64,000 nucleotides of DNA, taken from contig NZ_CP146606.1 in the NCBI RefSeq assembly GCF_032842945.2, forward strand, positions 3,290,501-3,354,500, read 5' to 3'. This DNA comes from Roseovarius sp. W115 (GTDB lineage: Bacteria > Pseudomonadota > Alphaproteobacteria > Rhodobacterales > Rhodobacteraceae). The position numbers and the translations under genes are program-made. The notes below the pieces were generated by a model that saw only the letters and a program-made list of their open reading frames with translations, did no database searches and was not told the DNA's origin. Within the stretch, counting starts at the first letter, position 1. The number at the start of each line of letters is the position of its first letter. This document shows, piece after piece, positions 45,918-55,085 of the stretch.

Positions 45918-45931
45918 TTGATCAATATCAA
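45918..45931 (+). promoter_or_regulatory. FNR/FixK box, perfect consensus
   Basis: TTGATCAATATCAA matches TTGAT-N4-ATCAA exactly, 67 bp before the DUF4342 start. Confidence 0.8.
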
Positions 45932-45998
45932 TGGCCCGCCATTGGCGCGGTTTAATCTCTTTGTCGGAAGACGTCCCAATATCAGAGGAGCGCCGGAT

Positions 45999-46331
45999 AT
46001 GGACGACGAGAACCGCCCGAAGAAAACCTTCATCGAGGAAATCGAAGTTGCAGGAGATAAGCTGGTAGAGCGTGTAAAAGAGTTGGCCAAAGAGGGTAGC
46101 GTTCGTCAGTTGAAAATCCTTGCTGACGACGGGGATGTATTTTTGGAAACCCCTCTGAACATTGGTCTTGCGGTCGGTGGTGTTGTGGTACTGGCCGCAC
46201 CTTGGCTCGCGATACTTGGGGTGATCGCCGGACTAGTGACAAAAGTACGAATTGTGGTCGAGCGAGAAGTCGAAGACGAAACCTCTGATATGATCCAAGG
46301 TTCTAAGACGGACCACAAAGACATCGATTAA
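45999..46331 (+). CDS. DUF4342-domain protein
   Basis: 110 residues. Acidic N-terminus, then FIEEIEVAGDKLVERVKELA, a conserved IEV-G--L---VK-L element of DUF4342, and a hydrophobic segment (IGLAVGGVVVLAAPWLAILG) that is probably membrane-inserted. AGAGGAGCGCC precedes the ATG. A perfect FNR-type box upstream makes it a likely low-oxygen target. Function unknown. Confidence 0.78.
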   Translation: MDDENRPKKTFIEEIEVAGDKLVERVKELAKEGSVRQLKILADDGDVFLETPLNIGLAVGGVVVLAAPWLAILGVIAGLVTKVRIVVEREVEDETSDMIQGSKTDHKDID

Positions 46332-46433
46332 TTGACTGATGTTCTCAAAGGCTTGCCCGAAAGGTAAGGGCTGGCCTTAGACTCACCTTTTTTGAATGGA
46401 AACGTAAATGCTGAGCAAGAAAGCTCTTAGGGT

Positions 46434-46955
46434 ATGAAAAAAGATCAGAAGCCGCTGCGTGCTGTCGCGAGAGTTCTCCGGCGCTGGCTATACCAAGATG
46501 AGGTTTCGGCAAAACCTGGACGCTCAATTCATTTCTTTTCAGTCTCGTTGGGTTTTATTCTGATGGGATGCACAACAACCGTCTCAGACGATGTGTCGCG
46601 AGACGCAGGACAGATGATTTTTGCCGACAACTGTGTTGAATGTCATGGCGCAGATGCGAAGGGCGATGGGCCCTGGGCGAAAAACTTAAAGACACAACCC
46701 GCGGACCTTACCAAAATCGCGAGCAGAAGAAATGGGGTCTGGCCGATGCTCGAAGTGATGTCGATCATTGATGGATATTCGAAGAAAACCATACCACGTG
46801 AGGAAATGCCGATCATCATCGGCCTTAGTGAAGGACCAATGGTGGATTTTGACACCGGAAACGGTTTGGTTGAACCCACACCTGCGCGTTTGGTTGCTAT
46901 TGCAATTTATCTCGAAAGCATTCAGTCCCCAACGCCCAGGCAATACGTTCCCTGA
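46434..46955 (+). CDS. Lipoprotein c-type cytochrome
   Basis: 173 residues as drawn. A hydrophobic stretch ending FILMGC (lipobox) predicts a lipid-anchored periplasmic protein, with the haem motif ADNCVECHGAD and PADLTKIASRRNGVWPM behind it. The ~45-residue segment before the lipobox is unusually long, so the start is uncertain. It resembles the cytochrome at 23586-23984 in haem-site context and domain length. Confidence 0.75.
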   Translation: MKKDQKPLRAVARVLRRWLYQDEVSAKPGRSIHFFSVSLGFILMGCTTTVSDDVSRDAGQMIFADNCVECHGADAKGDGPWAKNLKTQPADLTKIASRRNGVWPMLEVMSIIDGYSKKTIPREEMPIIIGLSEGPMVDFDTGNGLVEPTPARLVAIAIYLESIQSPTPRQYVP

Positions 46956-47163
46956 AGCGGGAAGTTCATTTAAAAGTGGACATCCTTGCACCCTACCAGG
47001 TTCAATGTTTGCTTTGCATAAAGCCTACGCCCCATTAGCTAAATACATATCCAAGGTCTCATGATGGGATTCAGGAGCTGCTTCACCCAGCAATTTAGCC
47101 TTTGCCGATTTCTGCAAACTGGAGAAGTGGCCGGTTCATACATTGGGACCGAGACCAACAAGA

Positions 47164-47434
47164 GCGGCCTTGATTAACGGCCCGGAGTTCATTGCAGCTC
47201 CGCTCCAGGACTGGCTCAGACGCGTTGGCATCCAGCCGATGCAGATCTACCCAGGATCACCCTGGGAAAATGGCTACAACGAACGCTTCAATGGAACACT
47301 CCGTCGCGAAGTCCTCAACGCCGAATGGTTTCACACAACCAAATCTGGCCACATCATGCTCTGAACATGCGACCGCCAGTCCCAGAAACCTCATTAGAGA
47401 AACCCCAAATCACTGGTACTGAACGAGGGGGCTA
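47164..47434 (+). pseudogene. IS3-family transposase remnant
   Basis: The first frame reads INGPEFIAAPLQDWLRRVGI, then YPGSPWENGYNERFNGTLRR, the C-terminal half of an rve integrase core including its Glu. A second frame after an internal deletion reads WPHHALNMRPPVPETSLEKP to a stop. The N-terminal two thirds are missing. A different IS3 lineage from the intact copy at 44.2 kb. Confidence 0.8.
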
Positions 47435-47890
47435 GACATTCAACGAAACCTTCGACCCTGATTTAACCGCCGCAATCCCTGTTCCGGCATGCACTGTGCC
47501 CTGTTCAGTCATAGAAAATTCCCTGTTAGCGCGAGCAGGGAAAATCGCCATAACTCGTTGAAAAACCGTTGTTAAACAGAACGAAAATTGCTCGACTACC
47601 CTTAAAATAAGCAAATTTCCCTGTAAACAGGGATTTCTGGACCAGAGACCAGTACGCTCAGGACTGAGTCCACCGCCATTTTAGTGCGCTACCGCCTCCG
47701 GCGACTTGAGCGCGCTCTGGGTTCGAACTTTGCCGAACCACTCCGCCAGCATACCTGATGTAACCGCGTCATGCCCTGCCACATTCCGCCCTCATAGCGT
47801 CACGAAATCGCGCCATGGCGGGGCCAAATCTGCCCTATTAACACACTATCAACCCTGACGGGGGCGCACAGATTGAGGCAGAGCTGTGTG
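47435..47890. repeat. Gene-free stretch with CCCTGT inverted/direct repeats
   Basis: CCCTGTT occurs at 47477, 47499 and 47521, with a facing CAGGGAA at 47536-47542. A further palindrome CCCTGTAAACAGGG lies at 47619-47632. No gene is seen. The repeats follow the IS3 remnant and may be IS-associated or transcription-ending structures. Confidence 0.5.
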
Positions 47891-48070
47891 ATGTCAAACG
47901 AGCAAGAAGAACCCACATTCGTGCGTCACGCGAAGCTTTTTGAGCTTTTGCGGCAGGAGAACATTGCAACTCAGCATACCACTTCAGCGGCACAGCCCGT
48001 GCAAGAGCGTCAGATGAGCGAACAGGAGCTTTTGTCGCGCGCTTTGGGGTCTCTCAATCCGCGTGGTTAA
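47891..48070 (+). CDS. Small acidic protein of unknown function
   Basis: 59 residues: [20 protein letters not shown], then a Gln/Thr/Ala middle and [17 protein letters not shown]. Soluble, no domain recognised. Convergent with rlmE, overlapping by 4 bp at the stops. Confidence 0.5.
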   Translation: MSNEQEEPTFVRHAKLFELLRQENIATQHTTSAAQPVQERQMSEQELLSRALGSLNPRG

Positions 48071-48789
48071 TCCGCACCGCGAAACCCTGTGGCCACCACG
48101 AATTTTTCGGAACTGTCCGCGCGGGATGCGGGTGGTTTGACGTTGGCGACCTTGGTGAAACGCTGTTTCAAGAGCTTTTGAAGCTCGCCCTCCGCACCGC
48201 CGGCCAAAACCTTGGACACGAATGTGCCGCCGTCATCCAGCACGTCGAAGGCCAGATACGCGGCCGCTTCGCAAAGCGCGATGATCCGCAAGTGGTCGGT
48301 TTGCTTGTGTCCTGACGACGCCGCGGCCATGTCAGACATCACAACATCTGCCTTGCCACCGAGCCAGTCCTTCACCTTGTCATCGGCCCCGTCTTCCATG
48401 AAATCGAGCACATGAATCTCGCATCCGGGGATGGGATCAACCTCTTGCAGGTCTATGCCAAGGATGGTGCCAACTGCTTTGTTCTTTTTCTCAGCAAGCG
48501 CGTTTACACGCGGCACCGCCACCTGACACCAGCCGCCGGGGGCACAGCCCAGATCGACCACCCGCGCGCCAGGCACCAGAAAGCGAAACTTGTCGTCAAG
48601 TTCCATGATCTTGTAGGCCGCGCGCCCTCGATACCCCTCGGCCTGCGCGCGCTTAACGTATGGATCGTTGAGCTGCCTTTGTAGCCAACGGGTAGACGAG
48701 GACCTGCGTCCCTTGGCCGTTTTCACGCGCACGGTCAGATCGCGTTGTCCGCGACCGGACGTATTTTTGCCAGTGGGTTTCTTGGCCAT
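48067..48789 (-). CDS. rlmE: 23S rRNA 2'-O-methyltransferase RlmE (FtsJ/RrmJ)
   Basis: 240 residues. Methylates a uridine in the 23S A-loop using [23 protein letters not shown] contains the catalytic Lys, [15 protein letters not shown] is SAM motif I, and [20 protein letters not shown] holds the catalytic Asp region. N-terminal ~45 basic residues extend the E. coli form. Start overlaps the ppx stop. Confidence 0.95.
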   Translation of the reverse strand: MAKKPTGKNTSGRGQRDLTVRVKTAKGRRSSSTRWLQRQLNDPYVKRAQAEGYRGRAAYKIMELDDKFRFLVPGARVVDLGCAPGGWCQVAVPRVNALAEKKNKAVGTILGIDLQEVDPIPGCEIHVLDFMEDGADDKVKDWLGGKADVVMSDMAAASSGHKQTDHLRIIALCEAAAYLAFDVLDDGGTFVSKVLAGGAEGELQKLLKQRFTKVANVKPPASRADSSEKFVVATGFRGAD

Positions 48790-49901
48790 TAGGGGCACCC
48801 CTCGCCCAGCACGCCATCTGCAGCCATTTGTGCATAGAGCATTCCTTCACGCAGACCGCGATCAGCTACAGACAGGCGGTCTGTTGGCCAACAACGCAAG
48901 AGCGCCTGAAGAATTGCCGCGCCCGACATTATGAGTGCCTGACGATCCAGCCCGATGCGCGGATCGGACCGCCGGCCTTCGGGACCCATGTGCAAATACG
49001 TGCGGATCACCTTGTCAATCTCGTCACTGGTCATGCGCAGACCATCAACCTTGTTGCGGTCATAGCGTTTGAGACCCAGATGGCTTGCCGCGACAGTGGT
49101 GACGGTGCCCGAGGTGCCCACGATCTGAAAGCCATCGCGCGGGGGTTCATCTTTGTAGGGTGCAAACTCGGCCAGGTTTTCCTCAAAGAACCAACTCATC
49201 AGCGCAAAGCGTGCTGCGTCATCTTCCACATCTCGAAACTGGTCACGCAATGTCGCGACGCCCAAGGGCACGCTGATCCAGTCGACAACACGCGCCTTGG
49301 AGCCTTCGCCGTCGCAGGTCGGAAACCCGCCATGCATGCGCATGATCGCGCCCGCGCGCTCACTTGGACGCACATCCTTGAGATCAATCCACACAAGCTC
49401 AGTCGAGCCGCCGCCAATGTCCACGACCAAAAGCTGCTCAGTCTTTTTGCTAACGAGCGGCGCGCAGGACACCACGGCCAGCTGCGCCTCTTGCTGCGGT
49501 TCGATGATTTCCAGCGGAAGACCTGTTTCGCGCCGCACCCGCTTCATGAAGGACGCACCATTGCTGGCGCGTCGGCAGGCTTCGGTTGCCACCAGCCGCA
49601 TGCGGTTCACCTTGTGCCGTTTTATCTTTTGCTGGCACACGCGAAGCGCCTGAATTGTGCGGTAAATTGAGGATCGCGACAGCTTGCCCGAGTTTTCAAG
49701 CCCGGCACCCAGTTGAACTGATTTTGAGAAGCTGTCCACGACTTTGAACTGGTCGCCCTCTGGTCGGGCAATCAGCATACGGCAACTGTTTGTGCCCAAA
49801 TCCAACGCCGCATAGAGCGGCCCGGGAGTGGGCTTGATCAGTGCGGGGCTCTCTACCTGTTTCGGGATAGCGCCCGCACCAACGGGACGCTTGGGCGTCA
49901 T
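48789..49901 (-). CDS. Ppx/GppA phosphatase family protein
   Basis: 370 residues, exopolyphosphatase/guanosine pentaphosphate phosphatase fold. [20 protein letters not shown] is the ASKHA phosphate-1 motif, [16 protein letters not shown] the phosphate-2 motif, and [16 protein letters not shown] the third. Shorter than E. coli Ppx (C-terminal HD-like part missing), as in many alphaproteobacteria. Acts on polyphosphate or pppGpp. Operon with rlmE. Confidence 0.92.
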   Translation of the reverse strand: MTPKRPVGAGAIPKQVESPALIKPTPGPLYAALDLGTNSCRMLIARPEGDQFKVVDSFSKSVQLGAGLENSGKLSRSSIYRTIQALRVCQQKIKRHKVNRMRLVATEACRRASNGASFMKRVRRETGLPLEIIEPQQEAQLAVVSCAPLVSKKTEQLLVVDIGGGSTELVWIDLKDVRPSERAGAIMRMHGGFPTCDGEGSKARVVDWISVPLGVATLRDQFRDVEDDAARFALMSWFFEENLAEFAPYKDEPPRDGFQIVGTSGTVTTVAASHLGLKRYDRNKVDGLRMTSDEIDKVIRTYLHMGPEGRRSDPRIGLDRQALIMSGAAILQALLRCWPTDRLSVADRGLREGMLYAQMAADGVLGEGCP

Positions 49902-50155
49902 TACTTACGCCCTCCATTTCGAGTTGATTACAAGGTAGTCATCCGATGGCTTTCGCGCAAGCATTGAACGCGCCTCATATGAGACTTGACCGGAATTCAA
50001 GGCCCCGGCAGTGGCCGGACGCGGTCAGAGCATCTATATCGGCTAGAAGACCAGATGAGCCAAAGGTCGCTCGGTGACCGTGTTAAGTCGAAAAACGACA
50101 CCGTGCCGCATCGGGGCTGCATTATGAGGGGACAACTGAGGATGAGGAATCAGCG

Positions 50156-50461
50156 ATGGTAGATGTCACTGTGGTGTACTGGCGCGATATCCCCGCGCAG
50201 GTCATTGTCGGCAAAGGCCGTCGGGGTGCCAAACGGCCATTGCCCGAGCGCTTTGAACAGGCCATTGACCGGGCGGCGATGAAAATTGGCGCGGCGGACA
50301 CCGATGCCTACCTCGCCGAATGGCGCAAGGCCGCGCCCTACCCTGTGGACGGTGAGGCCGAAGCGGTGGCCGAGGCCGAGGCCGCGCGGCTGGACACGGA
50401 ATACGACCAAGACCGGATCAAGGAATTGATCGCAAACGATGGCTGGGCCAACTCAAATTGA
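50156..50461 (+). CDS. 'Virulence factor' domain protein linked to folate genes
   Basis: 101 residues. VDVTVVYWRDIPAQVIVGKG fits the small 'virulence factor' family found in marine alphaproteobacteria. Stop lies close before the MTHFR-like gene, and it is the first gene of the three-gene one-carbon run. Despite the name, association suggests a metabolic role; unproven. Confidence 0.72.
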   Translation: MVDVTVVYWRDIPAQVIVGKGRRGAKRPLPERFEQAIDRAAMKIGAADTDAYLAEWRKAAPYPVDGEAEAVAEAEAARLDTEYDQDRIKELIANDGWANSN

Positions 50462-50493
50462 GCAAAAGCCCAAAATCTTTCTGGGAGGCCGCG

Positions 50494-51426
50494 ATGGCTT
50501 TGTTGAACTTCAAAAGACGCGAGACACCAGGTGAGCGCGTGGTCACACCGGAAATGGAGGCCTTTCTCAAGGGATACTCCATAGAGGTCATGCCACGGAC
50601 AGCTGAGAAGGTTGAAAACTTCCGTGATCTTCTGCCCAAAGGCACCCGTGTCTACATCGCCCATATCGAGGGCACGCCGATTGAAGACATGGTCGCCACG
50701 GCCAAACGTCTGGCCGCCGATGGCTATCCCGTCATGCCCCACTTCCCGGCGCGGATCATCAAGGATCAGGCGGTGCTGGAAGACTGGATTGCGCGCTATC
50801 AAGGCGAGGCCGGTGTCGATCAGGCGCTTTTGCTCGCCGGTGGTGTGGAAAAGCCCCATGGCGACTATCACAGCTCCATGCAGCTTTTGGAGAGCGGTGC
50901 GTTCGACCGTGCCGGGTTCAAACGCTTGCATGTTGCGGGCCATCCTGAGGGGAATAAAGACATTGATCCAGACGGCAGCATGAAGAATGTCGAAGAGGCG
51001 CTTCGCTGGAAGCAGAAATTCTCTGAAACCACCGACGCCGAGATGGCGCTGGCCACGCAGTTTGCCTTTGACGCAGGTCCCATCATCAAATGGGCCGATG
51101 ATCTGGCGGCGGCCGGGATCACCCTGCCCGTCCACATTGGCATCGCGGGTCCGGCCAAGCTTCAGACGCTGATCAAATTCGCCATCGCCTGTGGTGTCGG
51201 GCCGTCGCTCAAAGTGCTGCAAAAGCGCGCGATGGATGTCTCCAAGCTTCTTCTGCCCTATGAGCCGACCGATGTTCTCAGCCAACTGGCCGCCCACAAA
51301 GCCACCAATCCGGATTTCAACATCACCAACGTGCATTTCTTCCCATTGGGCGGGATCAAGACCAACGCCACCTGGGCGATTGAAAATGGCGGCGCGTCCA
51401 CCGTGCCTGCCAGCCAGCAAGGATAA
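50494..51426 (+). CDS. Methylenetetrahydrofolate reductase-like protein
   Basis: 310 residues, TIM barrel. Start MALLNFKRRETPGERVVTPE is preceded by GGAGG; the longer frame from 50458 is less likely. Features PRTAEKVENF, AGHPEGNKDIDPDG and WADDLAAAGITLPVHIGIAG align with MetF-like proteins. Expected to interconvert 5,10-methylene- and 5-methyl-THF with flavin. Four bp before the pterin-binding methyltransferase gene, so the two act in one folate pathway. Confidence 0.85.
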   Translation: MALLNFKRRETPGERVVTPEMEAFLKGYSIEVMPRTAEKVENFRDLLPKGTRVYIAHIEGTPIEDMVATAKRLAADGYPVMPHFPARIIKDQAVLEDWIARYQGEAGVDQALLLAGGVEKPHGDYHSSMQLLESGAFDRAGFKRLHVAGHPEGNKDIDPDGSMKNVEEALRWKQKFSETTDAEMALATQFAFDAGPIIKWADDLAAAGITLPVHIGIAGPAKLQTLIKFAIACGVGPSLKVLQKRAMDVSKLLLPYEPTDVLSQLAAHKATNPDFNITNVHFFPLGGIKTNATWAIENGGASTVPASQQG

Positions 51427-51429
51427 ACC

Positions 51430-52497
51430 ATGACGCAGACCATCGTCGAAAGCAAAACCAAGACCGCCGTGATCGGCTTTGATCAGCCCTTCTGCGTGAT
51501 TGGCGAACGGATCAACCCCACGGGGCGCAAGAAACTGGCGGCTGAGCTTGAAGCGGGTGATTTTTCAACCGTTGAGGCGGATGCGGTGGCGCAGGTGGCC
51601 GCTGGGGCCACTGTGCTCGATATCAATGCAGGCGTGGTTTACAACTCCAACCCCGATCCCAACCAGACCGAACCGCCGCTCATGCGCAAGGTCGTAGAAC
51701 TGGTTCAAGGCCTGGTAGATGTCCCGCTTTGCATTGACAGCTCGGTACCAGGCGCCTTGGAGGCCGGGTTGGAAACCTGCGAAGGGCGTCCTTTGTTGAA
51801 CTCGGTCACGGGTGAGGAAGAGCGGCTTGAAGCCATTCTGCCGCTGGTGAAAAAGTACAATGTGCCTGTCGTGGCCATCTCCAATGATGATACGGGCATC
51901 TCCGAAGACCCTGATGTGCGCTTTGCTGTGGCGAAAAAGATCGTCGAGCGTGCAGCTGACTTCGGCATCCCGGCCCATGACATTGTCGTGGACCCGCTGG
52001 TCATGCCCATCGGCGCGATGGGCACCGCCGGTCAGCAAGTCTTTACCCTTGTGCGCAAACTGCGCGAGGAACTGGGTGTGAACACGACTTGTGGTGCGTC
52101 CAACATTTCGTTTGGCCTGCCCAACCGCCATGGCATTAACAACGCCTTTTTGCCTATGGCGATGGGCGCTGGCATGACGTCGGCTATCATGAACCCGATC
52201 GCCCTGCCTGTGAAGGAGGCCGAGAAGGCCGCTAAACGCGCCGAAATCGAAGCGGCTGGCATTGTTTTGCCAGAAGACATGGATGACGAAACCTTCTGTC
52301 AGCTCTTCGGCCTTGGCTCCACCAAACCGCGCCCGGGCAAGGAAATGGAAGCCATTCGAGCGGCCAACTTCCTGACCAACAACGACCCGCATGGCGGCGA
52401 ATGGATCAAATTCAACAAGGCACCACTGAAACCCGGCGAAGAGGCCGCAGGCGGACGTGGCGGACGTGCTGGTGGGCGACGCAGACGTCGGGCATAA
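51430..52497 (+). CDS. Methyltetrahydrofolate:corrinoid methyltransferase-type protein
   Basis: 355 residues with a pterin-binding (DHPS-like) barrel: VIGERINPTGRKKLAAEL, GATVLDINAGVVYNSNPDPN, VDVPLCIDSSVPGALEAGLE, GASNISFGLPNRHGINNAFL, as in the folate domain of MetH and AcsE-like methyltransferases. A glycine/arginine-rich tail (RGGRAGGRRRRRA) follows. It would move a methyl group between THF and a corrinoid protein in C1 or methylamine/betaine metabolism. A terminator follows. Confidence 0.87.
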   Translation: MTQTIVESKTKTAVIGFDQPFCVIGERINPTGRKKLAAELEAGDFSTVEADAVAQVAAGATVLDINAGVVYNSNPDPNQTEPPLMRKVVELVQGLVDVPLCIDSSVPGALEAGLETCEGRPLLNSVTGEEERLEAILPLVKKYNVPVVAISNDDTGISEDPDVRFAVAKKIVERAADFGIPAHDIVVDPLVMPIGAMGTAGQQVFTLVRKLREELGVNTTCGASNISFGLPNRHGINNAFLPMAMGAGMTSAIMNPIALPVKEAEKAAKRAEIEAAGIVLPEDMDDETFCQLFGLGSTKPRPGKEMEAIRAANFLTNNDPHGGEWIKFNKAPLKPGEEAAGGRGGRAGGRRRRRA

Positions 52498-52524
52498 GGC
52501 GCGTTGATCCCACCTTTGAAGCGC

Positions 52525-52559
52525 AAAAAAGGCCCTGCATGCTGTGCAGGGCCTTTTTA
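52525..52559 (+). terminator. Rho-independent terminator
   Basis: 9-bp stem GGCCCTGCA / TGCAGGGCC, loop TGCTG, flanked by AAAAAA and TTTTTAT. Works for the C1 operon and, read in reverse, for the membrane protein gene at 52590. Confidence 0.9.
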
Positions 52560-52589
52560 TTTGTGTGGGCGTTTAAGAAGTTTGAAGCC

Positions 52590-52955
52590 TTATGCAGGTG
52601 CCATTTCTTCCTCGGTTTTATGCAGACCCACAACCATCAGGACAGTGGCGCCAAGAGCAAAATAATACCAAAAATCAAGACCAACGAAGCCCAGCACGAA
52701 GGGGGCGGCAACAAAAACGGCCCCAACCGCACCGTCAACCGCCAGATGCAGCCAATAAGGCAGAACGCGGAACAAACCCAGATGGTGATCCGTCAAAATT
52801 GTTAGAACAAGTGCGGCTGCGCCTGTGGCAACTGACAACCACATGGCAAGCGGGTTTTCTGCACCCAAGCCAAAGAGAAATGGCATGACAAGCAGGCCAA
52901 GCGCGACCGGATAGTCCAGGTAGGCGTGAATAGTTTTGGTGATGAAGCGAGGCAT
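52590..52955 (-). CDS. Small four-helix membrane protein
   Basis: 121 residues, about four membrane segments (YPVALGLLVMPFLFGLGA, MWLSVATGAAALVLTILT, LHLAVDGAVGAVFVAAPFVL, FWYYFALGATVLMVVGL). Resembles SPW-repeat-type proteins of unknown function. No partner gene; faces the C1 operon across a terminator. Confidence 0.72.
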   Translation of the reverse strand: MPRFITKTIHAYLDYPVALGLLVMPFLFGLGAENPLAMWLSVATGAAALVLTILTDHHLGLFRVLPYWLHLAVDGAVGAVFVAAPFVLGFVGLDFWYYFALGATVLMVVGLHKTEEEMAPA

Positions 52956-53043
52956 AGGGTGTTCCTTTCAAAGTTTGCGTGCGTCTCTATTTGACAAACT
53001 TATGAGGGCACACCTCACTTTCCATTCTAGATTGTTCGCCTTT

Positions 53044-54012
53044 TCATGCAGATCGTTCAAGCGTGCGTACGTTCAGGGATTTCTTTCTAAACGCTGCAGG
53101 TGTTGACCCGGTCTCTTTTTTGAAAACGCGCGTAAAGGCAGAGTCAGACGCGTAGCCCGCCTTCTCTGCAACATCAGTTAGCGTATTTGTTGTGTCCAGA
53201 AGCGCTTGTTTGGCGATCTCCATGCGCCAGCCGGTTACATATTCCATTGGCGTGATCTCCATTTGTTTTTGAAACGCCACCGCGAAACTGGTGCGCGACA
53301 TTCCTGCAACCCGCGCCAACGCTTCGACAGACCAAGTCTGCTGTGGGGATTTGTGGAACGCATCCAAGGACAGACAGAGTTTTTCGTCAGCAAACCCCCC
53401 GAGCCCGTATTTCGCCCCGGCGCCGCTTTCGAGGAAAGCGCGAATGGCCTGTGCAAGTATCGCTTCTGACATCTTCAAAGCAATCAGGTCGCCGCCCATG
53501 CGTTTTCCCCCTGCCTCATCACCGATAACCCGAAGCGTTGCCTCCATCCACTTTCCCGCGGTCTCTCCGTAGTTCTTTACGTGGACCAAAGGCGGTAAGC
53601 GGTCAAAAAGAATGTGACGCGAGGTGGGCTCGAATGAAAAATGGCCGCAAATCAGCTGCGTTTCGCTGCTTGGTTCTGAATTACCACCATATACGAGAAC
53701 ACCAGATCCATCATAACCGGAATCTTCCAGAACGGTATCCAGAGGCTTCACTGCCGTTTCCGCTTCGTGATCATAAAACAAATCATGAGACGCGCCATGC
53801 GGGATGATAATCAAATCCCCTTGTTCAACAGACACCACTTCATCTGTGGCCTTCACACGCACCTTGCACGCGCCGCGATGTGCATAGTGAAAACGTGCTA
53901 CGTTCTCGAAGCTTGGAACACATACGCCCCACGGCTTTGAAAAAGACGTGCGAAAGTACAATGTTCCGCGCATGGACAGGCGGGTCAGGATATCACTGAG
54001 TAAATCAAGCAT
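53044..54012 (-). CDS. AraC-family regulator with cupin_6-like domain
   Basis: 322 residues. The sensory N-terminus (ARFHYAHRGACKVRVKATDE then GDLIIIPHGASHDLFYD) is cupin_6-like. The C-terminus carries both HTH motifs (LARVAGMSRTSFAVAFQKQM; VAEKAGYASDSAFTRVFKKE). Divergent from the DUF4142-cupredoxin pair (135 bp), which it may control. Confidence 0.9.
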   Translation of the reverse strand: MLDLLSDILTRLSMRGTLYFRTSFSKPWGVCVPSFENVARFHYAHRGACKVRVKATDEVVSVEQGDLIIIPHGASHDLFYDHEAETAVKPLDTVLEDSGYDGSGVLVYGGNSEPSSETQLICGHFSFEPTSRHILFDRLPPLVHVKNYGETAGKWMEATLRVIGDEAGGKRMGGDLIALKMSEAILAQAIRAFLESGAGAKYGLGGFADEKLCLSLDAFHKSPQQTWSVEALARVAGMSRTSFAVAFQKQMEITPMEYVTGWRMEIAKQALLDTTNTLTDVAEKAGYASDSAFTRVFKKETGSTPAAFRKKSLNVRTLERSA

Positions 54013-54147
54013 AACACTTAGATATCACGTCATGCCGCTTTGTACATCAACGTGAACGATCTGCACAAGAATACGTACGTGGTAGCATTCAAAGGCTGCT
54101 ACGCCCTGGTTTATCGAACTTACATGAGAGAAACCGGAGGATTACTC

Positions 54148-54672
54148 ATGAAAAAATTGATATCAGCACTTGCCGTTGCCGCTGCGTTTATCGGTGCGCA
54201 GGCCACTGCGCAGGATATTGCGAATATGAGCGACACGGAATTTGCGCACATCGCATACACTGCTGACAATATCGATATTCGATATGCACATCTGGCGCTG
54301 GCACTATCGGACAATCCCGAAATCAAGAAATTTGCCAAAACCATGATCAGCGACCATGAAGCTGTGAACGAAGCTGCGCTTGAGTTGCTGGCCAAACTTG
54401 GAGCCACTGCTCAGGATAACGCTGTGAGCCAGGCGCTGAACGAGCGTGCAGACAACATCATCAATGAGTTTTCTCAACTGCGCGGTGCCGCCTTCGACAA
54501 AGCGTATGCCGAAAACGAACTGGCCTATCATCAAGAGGTCAACGCCTTGGTTGAGGGTACAATGATCCCGAACATCGACAATGCTGAGGTCAAGGCGCTC
54601 TTTGAGCAAGGTCTGAAGATTTTTAAGGCACACGAAAAGCACGCAGAAATGATGGTAAAGAGCGTGCAGTAA
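54148..54672 (+). CDS. Exported DUF4142-domain protein
   Basis: 174 residues. Signal peptide MKKLISALAVAAAFIGAQAT; then the helical ferritin-like DUF4142 fold (LALALSDNPEIKKFAKTMIS, AYAENELAYHQEVNALVEG). CCGGAGGATTACTC precedes the ATG at 54148. Its stop overlaps the cupredoxin start by one base. Probably periplasmic stress protein; ligand unknown. Confidence 0.87.
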   Translation: MKKLISALAVAAAFIGAQATAQDIANMSDTEFAHIAYTADNIDIRYAHLALALSDNPEIKKFAKTMISDHEAVNEAALELLAKLGATAQDNAVSQALNERADNIINEFSQLRGAAFDKAYAENELAYHQEVNALVEGTMIPNIDNAEVKALFEQGLKIFKAHEKHAEMMVKSVQ

Positions 54673-55016
54673 TGTGCTCTGATTTCTCGCGCAGACATAT
54701 CTTGATCGCAGGAGCGGCCGCGTCAGTGGCCGCTTTAACCAACCCTGCCAAAGCCGAGGTTCGGTCGAAGATACACGACGTCCGCATAAAAGATTTCGTG
54801 TATGTCCCGGATACCCTCCATGTACATGTTGGCGACACTATAAGGTGGATCAACGATGATCTTGCTCCCCATACCGCCACGGCTTTGGAGTTTGGTTGGG
54901 ACACAGGTGAGCTTAAACGCGGTGAAAGTGCCGAAGTCGTTGTTTCCGAAAACATGGAAACAGCGTATTTCTGTGTGTTTCATCCGCACATGAAGGCTCA
55001 ACTTGTCATTTCCTGA
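54672..55016 (+). CDS. Plastocyanin-like cupredoxin, Tat-exported
   Basis: 114 residues. Twin-arginine signal (SRRHILIAGAAASVAALTNP), then a blue-copper domain: His in DDLAPHTATA, and Cys-His-Met type ligands in YFCVFHPHMKAQL. Periplasmic electron carrier. TAATG overlap with the DUF4142 gene indicates cotranslation. Confidence 0.9.
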   Translation: MCSDFSRRHILIAGAAASVAALTNPAKAEVRSKIHDVRIKDFVYVPDTLHVHVGDTIRWINDDLAPHTATALEFGWDTGELKRGESAEVVVSENMETAYFCVFHPHMKAQLVIS

Positions 55017-55085
55017 AGCGTTTGGCTCCAAGTGATGACCCAAGTCTAAGGCGAATTGTGTGAGTTGCTGCTCAGGTCAGACGAA

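Noticed and set aside
50338..51420. 360-residue minus-strand frame opposite the MTHFR-like gene
   Set aside because: Shadow of a well-supported gene with ribosome site and family motifs.
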